The notes beneath the pieces are model-generated. The model was not told where the DNA came from. It made no database searches and saw nothing but the letters and a program-made list of their open reading frames with translations. Shown here in pieces: positions 8,217 through 16,500 of a stretch of 49,537 nt of DNA. Position numbers and translations under genes: made by a program. The stretch's first letter is position 1, and every line of letters begins with the position of its first letter. Source of the stretch: Collinsella sp. (lineage in GTDB: Bacteria > Actinomycetota > Coriobacteriia > Coriobacteriales > Coriobacteriaceae); the NCBI GenBank assembly GCA_019414045.1, contig DXMW01000034.1:1-49537 (forward strand), given 5' to 3'.

Positions 8217-8236
8217 ACGTTATAGTCGTTATATAC
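8217..8236 (-). promoter_or_regulatory. Candidate GntR operator before the EamA gene
   Basis: ACGTTATAGTCGTTATATAC lies about 40 bases upstream of the proposed TTG start. It matches the PTS promoter site in the same plus-strand orientation and the gntR promoter site in reverse. Confidence 0.45.
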
Positions 8237-8303
8237 ATTTTTCAAGGCACAAATCGGCAAACGGGAAAATCTGCTTTTCCGCTACAACCCATTAGTGCAA
8301 AGA

Positions 8304-8346
8304 GGCCAGGTTCATATGCACCAACTTGGTGCATATGAACCTGGCC
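8304..8346. repeat. 43-base perfect palindrome
   Basis: Two 21-base arms (8304-8324 and 8326-8346) are exact reverse complements around a single central C. The arms start with GGCCAGGTTCATATGCACC. The centre would extrude as a cruciform or form a near loop-less RNA hairpin. A second short piece, AATGCACCAA, follows the right arm. There is no protein product, and the function is unknown. Confidence 0.85.
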
Positions 8347-8440
8347 CCAATGCACCAACCCCTTAACAAACACGACGACGCCGACGTTTTGGCAACGTCA
8401 GCGAGCGCCCGTCATTTGAGCCAAGGTGCCGTGAAATGAA

Positions 8441-8544
8441 AAGGCGCTGACCTTCTGGTCGCGCCTTTGAAATTGAACGGCAGATTGGCCAAATGCCGGG
8501 CGCGCAGCGTCGAGCCGTTACGCCGTTCGGTAGAACGGCGTAAC
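8441..8544 (-). repeat. Structured 3'-end repeat, copy 2
   Basis: This copy aligns without gaps to bases 1-104. In transcript sense (minus strand) a 12-bp hairpin (GTTACGCCGTTC with GAACGGCGTAAC) starts one base inside the SIS stop codon. At the far end an AAAGGCGcGACC / GGTCaGCGCCTTTT hairpin looks like a terminator. Stem differences from copy 1 are compensatory. Confidence 0.78.
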
Positions 8545-9536
8545 TAGTAGTCCAGCTTCCACATGTAACGGCGCGTCATATAGTCCTTGTGGGTGACGGC
8601 AGAGAGCGCGCGCATATACACGTTGTTGAGGATCGGGGCAAAGATCAGGTGGTTGAAGTACTCGCTCACGCTGTCCTTGATGTCGTTGAGGCCGAGCTCC
8701 TTGGCGTCGAGCTGATAGACGCGCTCGCCACCGTACTGGCTGACGAAGCGGATGCCGCGCTCGTCGTTGCAGCGGCTGCGGCCGACGCTGATGAGCTGGA
8801 ACAGCGAGGTACGCTTGTCCAGGATCTCGAAGGGACCGTGGAAGAAGTCGCAGGTGTTGATGGTGCAGGAGTCGATCTGCAGCATCTCCTGCACGTTGCA
8901 GATGCTAAAGACGTAGGCGGCACCAAAGAGCGGGCCCTGAGCCATAACGTTGATGCAGGGCTTGTCGGCGTTCTGCTCGGCCCACTTGGCAGCGAGCGGA
9001 CGGGTGTACTCGACAGCCTTGCGATAGATGGGGTCGACCAAGTCGAAGGCGGCCATAGCGGTCTCGTACTCGGCATAGCCCTCGGTCTGCTGCGTGAGCT
9101 CCATAGCGATCATGGTCACGACGGCGGAGTTGGTGCGGCCCATGCAGGACTCGTCGATGGCCAGGCTGTCGTACTGGATCTTGTAGTCGCAGACCTCGGT
9201 GAGGCCGGACTCGTCAACATAGATGGCGATGGTGCTGGCGCCGTGGTCCTTGGCGACCTGGGCGGCGACGATGGTCTCCTTGGTGCCGCGCATGGACACG
9301 ACGACGGCCAGGGTGTTCTCGTTGACGTAGGCCGGGGTGGCGTGCACGAACTCGTTGCTGGTGTAGCTGGAGCTCACGACCTGCGTGGCCTCGTGCTCCA
9401 TAAAGTACTGGGCAGGATAGTTGCCGCCGTTGGATCCGCCGGCGCCAATCCACACGACGCGCTTGATGCCGCCCTTGTCAGCCTTGTCAGCCAAAACCTG
9501 GGAGACGACGTCCTTAACCTGTTCCTGAGTAGTCAT
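8544..9536 (-). CDS. Second SIS domain protein, deglycase-like
   Basis: The 330-residue protein is a paralogue of the SIS protein at 3128-4111. It has the N-terminal SIS motif VVWIGAGGSNGGNYPAQYFM (about 27-46), SMRGTKET (about 81-88), the CDFFHGPFEI motif (Asp where the first protein has Glu), and the ending MTRRYMWKLDY. Two divergent SIS enzymes near a mannose-type PTS parallel the GfrE/GfrF pair, which act on glucoselysine 6-phosphate and fructoselysine 6-phosphate. It is transcribed away from the second GntR gene, with matching motifs near both starts, so that regulator probably controls it separately from the PTS operon. The substrate is not proven; another amino-sugar phosphate is possible. 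Confidence 0.82.
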   Translation of the reverse strand: MTTQEQVKDVVSQVLADKADKGGIKRVVWIGAGGSNGGNYPAQYFMEHEATQVVSSSYTSNEFVHATPAYVNENTLAVVVSMRGTKETIVAAQVAKDHGASTIAIYVDESGLTEVCDYKIQYDSLAIDESCMGRTNSAVVTMIAMELTQQTEGYAEYETAMAAFDLVDPIYRKAVEYTRPLAAKWAEQNADKPCINVMAQGPLFGAAYVFSICNVQEMLQIDSCTINTCDFFHGPFEILDKRTSLFQLISVGRSRCNDERGIRFVSQYGGERVYQLDAKELGLNDIKDSVSEYFNHLIFAPILNNVYMRALSAVTHKDYMTRRYMWKLDY

Positions 9537-9741
9537 CGCGCATCAGCCTTTCTTCTCGTTTGATGCTCTTGATGGCATACAAGTTACATACATGTTTTGG
9601 TTATGTCGACTAGTTGTATGCTATATTTGTCTTAGAAATTATGCTGGTAAGGTTTTCGATAACTCGTTACCAGCAGTTTTATTGTTGTATTGGATACATG
9701 CTTGATTAGGCAAGCATACAAGTTAGATACAGGTCGATCGC
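9537..9741. promoter_or_regulatory. Divergent SIS/GntR control region with paired operators
   Basis: Two 18-base sites, GCATACAAGTTACATACA (9575-9592) and GCATACAAGTTAGATACA (9714-9731), differ at one base. Each lies next to one of the two divergent start codons. A related inverted half-site, TTGTATGC, lies at 9614-9621. The placement suggests that the GntR protein encoded to the right binds both and represses both itself and the SIS gene. Confidence 0.6.
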
Positions 9742-10464
9742 ATGAGCGCTTCATCGAAAAAGAAACTGACCCAATACGAGCGTCTGGCGACCACACTTCG
9801 CGACCGCATCGCCGCCGGCATCTACGCCTGCGGAGACAAGCTGCCGTCCGAAATGGAGCTCATGGACGAATCGGGGCTGTCGCGCAGCACCGTGCGCCAT
9901 GCCCTTAAGGTGCTTGTTGACGAGGGCCTGGTTCGCACCGAACGCGGGCGCGGTGCCTTTGTGGCCGACACGCCGGCGCTCCACGAGAACAACCTGGTGT
10001 TTTCGAGCTACACAGCGCAGATCCAGGGTCAGGGCATGAAGCCCACCACGCGCACGGTGGACTCGGGCTTTGCCAAGGCCGCCGGCGACGTGGCCAAGTT
10101 TTTCGATGCCGCCGTGGGCAGCAAACTCGTCAAGCTCGTCCGCCTGCGCTATCTGGACGAAGCACCGCTGTGCCTGGAGACCACCTATCTGCCGCCAAGC
10201 TTTGAGGCGCTCATCGATCGCGATATCAACGGATCGCTCTACGCCACGCTGCGCCAGGAGTTCCATCGCGCGCCGGCGCAGGGGCACAAGACCTTCGAGG
10301 TGTGCTATGCCTCGCAAAACGAGGCGTTTTTGCTCAATGTGGAGCGCGGGCAGGCGCTGATCCTAATCACTGACTACGTCTACGACACCGACGGCCGCCC
10401 GCTGCACATCTCCAAGCGCATCCAGCGCACCGACCGCGCCAAATACACCGAGCCCATCGGCTAG
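9742..10464 (+). CDS. GntR family transcriptional regulator (HutC/UTRA type)
   Basis: The 240-residue regulator has a winged HTH (about 10-78: QYERLATTLRDRIAAGIY, LPSEMELMDESGLSRSTVRHALKVL, GRGAFV) and a UTRA effector domain (about 90-235). It is one of the few plus-strand genes and is divergent from the second SIS gene. The nearly identical 18-base motifs in the shared intergenic region are its likely binding sites. It differs clearly from the GntR at 157-876, so the two SIS genes appear to be under separate control. The effector is probably a phosphorylated sugar amine, by context only. The ATG at 9742 is the first one with an acceptable upstream AGG. Confidence 0.9.
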   Translation: MSASSKKKLTQYERLATTLRDRIAAGIYACGDKLPSEMELMDESGLSRSTVRHALKVLVDEGLVRTERGRGAFVADTPALHENNLVFSSYTAQIQGQGMKPTTRTVDSGFAKAAGDVAKFFDAAVGSKLVKLVRLRYLDEAPLCLETTYLPPSFEALIDRDINGSLYATLRQEFHRAPAQGHKTFEVCYASQNEAFLLNVERGQALILITDYVYDTDGRPLHISKRIQRTDRAKYTEPIG

Positions 10465-10838
10465 CGCACCAAACGAGGCAAAATGTACCTAATAAACGTT
10501 TTACCTGCGGTTTTTATTAAATCTCAAGCCGGCATGGCGCAAATGCCAACATCGCCTGGCAACACGCGCCGCCCAAGCTCAACTGTTCCTGCCCAGAATA
10601 TCCAGCACCGTAAACCTAAGTGAGTAGACTTTTCGCGACCTGCCAAGCACACCCAAAACAGCCACCTCCGTGACCTGCGGTTTTACTAAAGCAGATACGC
10701 TTTGTGCTCGCCTTGCGCCAAAAAGTCTACTCACTTAGCTCGCAAGGTGTCTCGACGGGACGATTCGAGTCAAAAAAGCGTACGAACGCGGCGCTTCTTG
10801 CGGCAATTTGATACCGCAAGACAGCCAAAAACCTGTCC
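10465..10838. other. Intergenic region with MITE-like element
   Basis: This gap between convergent genes has no credible gene. It contains an AT-rich, weakly self-complementary stretch near 10489-10519 that could end the GntR transcript, the 123-bp element at 10616-10738, and a CTTCTTGCGG segment shared with the flank of the first element copy. GNAT transcription may end at an AAACCT/AGGTTT hairpin that spans the GNAT stop codon. Confidence 0.65.
10616..10738. repeat. MITE-like 123-bp element, copy 2
   Basis: It has the same 18-bp terminal inverted repeats (CTAAGTGAGTAGACTTTT and its complement) and the same length as copy 1 at 2124-2246. The interior is mostly conserved, including the shared strings CCTGCGGTTTTACTAA and GCAGATACGCTTTG. 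No flanking direct duplication is obvious. Confidence 0.82.
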
Positions 10839-11441
10839 CTAAATGGTAGGTTTGAAACCTTGGGCAACAAGTGCGGGGAACCAGGTTGGTTTGGGTTGGT
10901 TGGAGACGCGCTCGGCCAGGACCAGCTCCATCCAGCACATGTCGTACCAGCGGCCGAACTTTTGCGCGCAACGGTCGAAGGCGCCCACCAGGCGATACCC
11001 CATATGGGCATGGAAGTCCTGGCTGTTGTGCGTCAGATACTCGTCGTCCTTGTCGTGCGGCACGGCGATGAGCGCGCACATGCTGGTGATGCCCATCGCG
11101 ACCAAGCATTGCTTGAGCGCGTCGTGCAGCCTGCGGCCCAGCCCGCCGTGGCGCACGTCGCGCGCCAGATAGATCGACGTCTCGACCGACCAGTCATAGG
11201 CCTCGCGGCTGTTAAGCGCGCTCACATAGGCATAGCCCACTGGGTGCCCGTCCAGCTCCATCACCAAATACGGGTAGCGCTTGAGCGTACGCTCGATGCG
11301 CCCGGCGAACTCCTCAACGCTCGGCACCTCGTATTCGCAGGTTATCGCCGTCTCGCGCACATACGGCTCATAAATGGCAAGCAACGCTGCCGCATCATCG
11401 GGCGTCGCCAGGCGAATCGTCGGCTTGGACATCTCGGCCAT
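10839..11441 (-). CDS. GNAT N-acetyltransferase, phosphinothricin acetyltransferase-like
   Basis: The 200-residue protein is a GCN5-related acetyltransferase. It starts with IRLATPDDAAALLAIYEPYV, as in the Pat/YwnH group, and has VGYAYVSALNSREAYDWSVETSIYL (beta strands). The acetyl-CoA-binding segment DVRHGGLGRRLHDALKQCL follows (R/Q-x-x-G-x-G/A pattern, here RHGGLGRR). It probably acetylates the amino group of a small molecule; the family includes acetyltransferases for phosphinothricin and methionine sulfone. The ATG at 11441 is taken because an AGGGAAGGG site precedes it. It lies downstream of the threonine aldolase gene, with a hairpin between them. Confidence 0.82.
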   Translation of the reverse strand: MAEMSKPTIRLATPDDAAALLAIYEPYVRETAITCEYEVPSVEEFAGRIERTLKRYPYLVMELDGHPVGYAYVSALNSREAYDWSVETSIYLARDVRHGGLGRRLHDALKQCLVAMGITSMCALIAVPHDKDDEYLTHNSQDFHAHMGYRLVGAFDRCAQKFGRWYDMCWMELVLAERVSNQPKPTWFPALVAQGFKPTI

Positions 11442-11464
11442 ACAACCCTTCCCTCTCAAAAGCA

Positions 11465-11503
11465 AAGGCCGCCCCGCGCCAAACCCAAGCGCAAGGCGGC
11501 CCC
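11465..11503 (-). terminator. Hairpin between threonine aldolase and GNAT genes
   Basis: GGCCGCC (11467-11473) pairs with GGCGGCC (11495-11501), and an inner GCGC/GCGC pair adds to the stem. On the minus strand a T-rich stretch follows. It may end or weaken transcription before the GNAT gene. Confidence 0.55.
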
Positions 11504-11519
11504 TTGTCATCTCATCAAC

Positions 11520-12545
11520 CTACAGGACAGCCGCCAACGCGTCGATGTCCTCCTGCGTCGTGGCCCAGCTGGTGCAAAAACGCACCACGGTGTGGATCTC
11601 GTCGTACTTCTCCCAGTACTCGATCGAAGCATGCTCGCGAATGCGGGCCATGTCCTCGTTGGGCAGAATCACGAACTGCTGGTTTGTGGGCGTCTCCAAG
11701 AAGAACTGGTAGCCGCGCTCGTGCAGCACGCGACGCAGCGCCTGCGCCGTCTCAATCGCCTGGCGGCCAATCTCAAAATACAGGCCGTCGGTAAAGAGCG
11801 CCTCAAACTGCACGCCCGTCAGGCGGCCCTTGGCCAGCAGCGCGCCGTGCTGCTTAATGCGCGGAATGGGGTGCGCCGGAGCGTGCATGCCGCAAAACAC
11901 CACGGCCTCGCCGCAAAGCGCGCCGCACTTGGTGCCGCCAATGTAGAACACGTCGCACAGCTGCGCCAGCTCGGGCAGGGTAATGTCGCACTCATCGGCT
12001 GCCAGCGCATAGGCCAGGCGGGCGCCATCCACAAACAGCGGAATCTGGCGCTTCCGGCACACCGCATGGATCGCCGCGAGCTCGGCCTTGGAGTACAGCG
12101 TGCCGTACTCGGTCGACAGGCTCACGTACACGGCACCCGGAAACACCGTGTGCTCGTAGCTCTCGTTTTCGTAGAACACCTGGATATAGTTCTCGAGGTC
12201 CTCGGCGTGCATCTTGCCCTCGTAGCCGGGGATGGTGAGCACCTTGTGGCCGCCAAACTCGATGGCGCCCGCCTCGTGGCAGGCGACGTGGCCGGTCGCG
12301 GCGGCAACGACGCCCTCGTAGGGCGCGAGCAGCATGTCAATCACCGTCGCGTTGGCCTGCGTGCCGCCCACTAGGAAAAATACGTCGGCATCGGGCGCCT
12401 GGCAGGCCTCGCGGATAAGCTGCTTGGCACGCTCGGTGTGCGCATCGGTACCGTAGCCGGGTTGCGGCTCCATGTTGGTGTCGACGAGCGCCTGCAGCAC
12501 TGCCGGATGTGCACCGTGGGAATAGTCGTTGTTAAACGCGAGCAT
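11520..12545 (-). CDS. ltaE: Low-specificity L-threonine aldolase family (PLP enzyme)
   Basis: The 341-residue protein is a fold-type I PLP enzyme of the beta-eliminating lyase/threonine aldolase family. It begins with FNNDYSHGAHPAVLQAL and has GYGTDAHTERAKQLIREA (about 30-47), GGTQANATVI (about 60-69), the PLP-contacting DGARLAYAL (about 173-181) and the lysine motif YIGGTKCGALCGEAVVF (about 201-217). It cleaves L-threonine or L-allo-threonine to glycine and acetaldehyde in the cytoplasm. The length fits the family. The ATG is preceded by AGAGAGGA. It lies between the PAP2 and GNAT genes and may be co-transcribed with the latter. Confidence 0.9.
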   Translation of the reverse strand: MLAFNNDYSHGAHPAVLQALVDTNMEPQPGYGTDAHTERAKQLIREACQAPDADVFFLVGGTQANATVIDMLLAPYEGVVAAATGHVACHEAGAIEFGGHKVLTIPGYEGKMHAEDLENYIQVFYENESYEHTVFPGAVYVSLSTEYGTLYSKAELAAIHAVCRKRQIPLFVDGARLAYALAADECDITLPELAQLCDVFYIGGTKCGALCGEAVVFCGMHAPAHPIPRIKQHGALLAKGRLTGVQFEALFTDGLYFEIGRQAIETAQALRRVLHERGYQFFLETPTNQQFVILPNEDMARIREHASIEYWEKYDEIHTVVRFCTSWATTQEDIDALAAVL

Positions 12546-12590
12546 GGCAATCCTCTCTTACCGGGTATCGGCCAGATGATTCAAACGGGG

Positions 12591-13454
12591 CTATTGTACG
12601 CCGTTGGGATAGGCAATGCGCGCGGCAAGACACTCAAGTGCCAGCGCCAGGGCAAAGCCGCAGCTCACGTCACTCAAAAAGTGCGCGCCGATCACGATGC
12701 GGCCAAAAGCGACGAGCGCCGCAACCAAAGCGGCAGCCCAAAAGACCACGCGGCGGCGCGACGGCTTTTCCTTAAAGGCCGCCGCGGGAAGCCCGGAGAG
12801 CATAAGGCCGATCGCCGCGTGCGCGGTGTGCCCACTCGCGAACGACTTAAAGCCGTCCTTGATCACGCCGGCGGCAATATAGCTCCACTTATCGGGATTG
12901 CCGATTACCCACCACGGCTGAAAATTGAGCCCCGGCGTGACCTCGATCACGCGCATGCGCGGGCGCGACCACAGCGGCTTGACGATCACGTTGAGGATAA
13001 TGGCCTGAGCGACCCACACGGCCAGCACCATCAACGCCCAGCGCGTGAGATCGTCGGGGTCGGTGTCGCGCGTAAGGCGATAGGCGATGAGGTTGGCTGC
13101 GATGATCAGCACAAACGTCAGTACCAGCTGAACCGCGATGAGTTTGCCGCCAACCCGCAGGGACGAAACGACCTCGTAGCCGGCCAGGCCAATGTTGACG
13201 AGGATGCCGAGCGCGGCGAGCCATTTACTCCCCCTGGAGTCGGGGCGCACCGCGCGCACGAGCATAACGCCCGCGATGCTCGCCGTCAGCTCGAACGGCA
13301 GCTCGCCGGCGGCCTCGATAAAGCGACCGTACATGCTGCCGATGTTGAACAGCGCACTCGAGATCTGATAATCGAAAAAGCTGCCTACGCCCAGACAAAG
13401 ACACAGGACAACCGCGATGGCGGCAGCATCTTTCTTGTAGATGTACCCGAACAT
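12591..13454 (-). CDS. PAP2 family membrane phosphatase
   Basis: The 287-residue protein has about six hydrophobic segments and the three PAP2 signature motifs: KPLWSRPRMR (motif 1), SFASGHTAHA (motif 2) and GRIVIGAHFLSDV (motif 3), with the catalytic histidines in motifs 2 and 3. Such enzymes dephosphorylate lipid phosphates such as phosphatidate or undecaprenyl pyrophosphate at the membrane. The ATG at 13454 follows GGGAG; a longer frame upstream would overlap the terminator hairpin of mfd. It lies 82 bases after mfd on the same strand with a hairpin between. The exact lipid substrate is unknown. Confidence 0.88.
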   Translation of the reverse strand: MFGYIYKKDAAAIAVVLCLCLGVGSFFDYQISSALFNIGSMYGRFIEAAGELPFELTASIAGVMLVRAVRPDSRGSKWLAALGILVNIGLAGYEVVSSLRVGGKLIAVQLVLTFVLIIAANLIAYRLTRDTDPDDLTRWALMVLAVWVAQAIILNVIVKPLWSRPRMRVIEVTPGLNFQPWWVIGNPDKWSYIAAGVIKDGFKSFASGHTAHAAIGLMLSGLPAAAFKEKPSRRRVVFWAAALVAALVAFGRIVIGAHFLSDVSCGFALALALECLAARIAYPNGVQ

Positions 13455-13492
13455 AGCTCCCTTTCGATGGGACGAAGCTTTCAACCTGCAAC

Positions 13493-13524
13493 GCGGCGGG
13501 GCAAAGACAACCATGTCCCGCCGC
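13493..13524 (-). terminator. Hairpin after mfd
   Basis: GCGGCGGG and CCCGCCGC form an 8-bp GC-rich stem with a 16-base loop directly downstream of the mfd stop codon. The following T run is weak. Confidence 0.5.
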
Positions 13525-13536
13525 GCCACTTACCTG

Positions 13537-16500
13537 TTAGTCATCATCGCTGGCGCCTAATTGCTGCAGCAGCATGAGCGCCGCAGCCACGGGGCCGGTG
13601 CCGTCGTTGGCATCGAGACCGCGACCCAGGCCGCTGCCCGCACCGGCGCCCGCCTTATAGGGCACCGACAGCTTGCGGCTCTTGGGGAAGTTCACCGCGC
13701 CGTACCGATTCTTAAACTCAAAGGCCACCTTCTTGGGCACGTCGACGCCCAAAAACGTGATGCGTCCGCCGCTGAGCGTGACGCTCTCGAGCCCCAAGCG
13801 CTCGCCGCGGATACGGATACGCGCGCGGTTGAACAGATTGAGTCCCGCCAACGGCAGCTCGCCATGCGCGGCCTCGGTCTCTTCCTGCACCTCGTCGATG
13901 CTCTCCAGGTCCTCGGCCGCTGCGAGCTTGCGGTACACGAGCACGCGCTGGTCCACCGCCGGCAGGTACTCCTCGGACAAGAAGTAATCGGCCGGCAGAT
14001 TAATACCCACGCTCGCCGCCTCCACGCCAGCGTCGTCATCGCCGCGCGCCTCGGCCACGGCCTGGCCCAACATCTGCGTAAACAGATCAAAGCCCACGCT
14101 CGACAGGTTGCCGTGCTGCTCAGCGCCCATCAGCGAACCGGCGCCGCGAATCTCCAGGTCGCGCATGGCGATACGCATGCCGCTGCCCAGGTCCTGGAAC
14201 TCGGAAAGTGCAGTCAGGCGCGCCGTGGCCTCCTCGGTGAGCGGCAGCTCGCCCGGGAACATAAAGTACGCGTAGGCCTGCGTGGCAGAGCGACCCACGC
14301 GGCCCTTGAGCTGGTAGAGCTGTGCCAGGCCCAGGCGCTGCGAGTCCTCGATGATGAGCGTGTTGGCGGTCGCGTTGTCGATACCGCTCTCCACGATGGT
14401 CGTGGCGATGAGCACGTCAATCTTCTTGGTCGCGAACTCGATCATCACGTCCTCGACCTCGCGCGGGCTCATCTTGCCGTGCGCCACGCCCACGCGCGCC
14501 TCGGGCGCGGCCTCGTGCACGCGCGCCACGGCGTCGTCGATGGTCTTGACGCGGTTGGACACGTAATACACCTGGCCGCCGCGGCCCACCTCCAGGCGAA
14601 TCGCCGCGCTCACCACGTCGGGATCGTACTCTCCCACGTGCACGATCACGGGGCGGCGCCCGGTCGGCGGCGTGGTGATCAGGCTCATGTCGCGCACGCC
14701 GCTCGTGGCCATCTGCATGGTTCGCGGAATCGGCGTTGCCGAAAGCGTGAGCACGTCAATCTGCTCGCGCAGGTTCTTGAGCTGCTCCTTGTGCTGCACA
14801 CCAAAGCGCTGCTCTTCGTCGATGATCACCATGCCCAGGTTCTTGGGGTTCACGTCGGCAGAAAGCAGGCGGTGCGTGCCGATCAGCACGTCGATCGTGC
14901 CCTCGGCAAACGCCTTGAGCGCGCGCTTTTGCTGCGCCGGGGTGCGGAAGCGGCTGAGCACTTCGACCTCGAGGCCAAACGGGGCAAAGCGCTCAAAGAA
15001 CGTCTCGTAGTGCTGCTGGGCCAGAATGGTCGTGGGACAGAGCACCATGACTTGGCGGCCGGAGTCCACGCACTTAAACGCCGCGCGCAGGGCGACCTCG
15101 GTCTTGCCAAAGCCCACGTCGCCGCACAGCAGGCGGTCCATGGGCTTGGGCGCCTCCATGTCCGCCTTAATGTCAGCGATAGCCTCCAGCTGGTCGCGCG
15201 TCTCGTCGTAGGGGAAGCTCTCCTCCATCTCAATCTGCTCGGGCGTGTCGGGCGGACAGGCGATACCGGTAATCGACGAGCGGCGCGTATACAGGTCGAC
15301 CAGGTCAAACGCCAGCTTTTTGGCATTCTTGCGCGCCTTGTTGGTGGCACGCGTCCAGTCGGCGGTGTTGAGCCTGGTCAGGCGCGGCTTATCGCCGTCG
15401 GGACCAACGTAGCGCGTAATGCGGTCAACCTGCTCCAGCGGCACATAGAGTTTGTCGCCGTCGGCGTATTCCAGCAAAAAGTAGTCGCGCTCCTTGCCGC
15501 CCACTTCCTGGCGCGCGATCTCGCTAAAGAGCGCGATGCCGTGGGTGGCATGCACGACGTAGTCGCCCGGCTTAAACGGGAAGGTGATCTGCGTAATGTC
15601 AACCTTGCGGCGGCTACGCGCGCGGTTGACATCCATGCGGGCGTTAAGGTCGGCGATCGAGAACACGGCCAAATTGGCATCGGGCACCACCACGCCCTGC
15701 GGCAAGGCGGCATCGACAAAGGTCACGCGTCCGCGCGAGATAGTGGGCACGGCAGCACCGGCGGCAGCCTGCGCCGCGCCCGCCTCGAGCGAGCGGGCGT
15801 TGAGCGCGTCGGCATGGCGCTCGCGAATCGAGGCATGGGCCTCCTGACGGGCGGCACGGTCGGCAGAATCCGCCGCTGCCACGCGCACACGGTCGCCAAT
15901 AGCGCCCGCGTTTTCGGGCGCGGCCGTCAGCGACTCCTCAAAAGTAATACCCTCATCGCCAAAGGTGAGCTCCATCGACTCGCGCGCACCGCGGTCGGGG
16001 ATGGCAAATACGCAGGCATAGCGCTTGCCCACGACCTCCTGGATGCGCGTCATAAAGCGATTGTCCGAGCCCGCGATGGCCGGCTGCTCAATCTTGAGCT
16101 CTGCCGTCACCGCACCGCCGGCACGAATCAAGCTCACGTAGTTAAGGCGCTGCTGGGCACCAAAGTCGAGTTGCTGGGCACGCACGTACAGGCCGTCCAG
16201 ACGGTCGACCCCCGCCTCGCCGGCACGCGCCTCGATATCCTCGTAGGCGCGCAGGCAGTCGTCGAACAGCGAGCGCGGCTCGGACAGCACCACGAGCGCC
16301 TTGCCGCTCACATGCGACAGCGGGCTCACGGTCTGGCCGTACATCACCGGCAAAAAGCGGTCGAGCTCGGGCGTGACGATGCGTGCATCCACCATCTCGA
16401 GCAGCGCCGCCAACTTGCTGTCGTCCTGGCTGGCGCGGTAGAGCGCCACGTGCATGTTGTGAACGGCCTCGTCGGTGAGCGCCAGCTCGCGGCAGGGGAA

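Larger units (their letters stand above)
8178..8543. other. Repeat-rich intergenic region
   Basis: No gene is seen in this 366-base gap between the EamA gene and the second SIS gene. It holds the EamA promoter (8217-8236), a 43-base perfect palindrome (8304-8346), a small hairpin around 8377-8391 (GACGTT/AACGTC), and the second copy of the structured 3'-end repeat from 8441. Confidence 0.75.
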
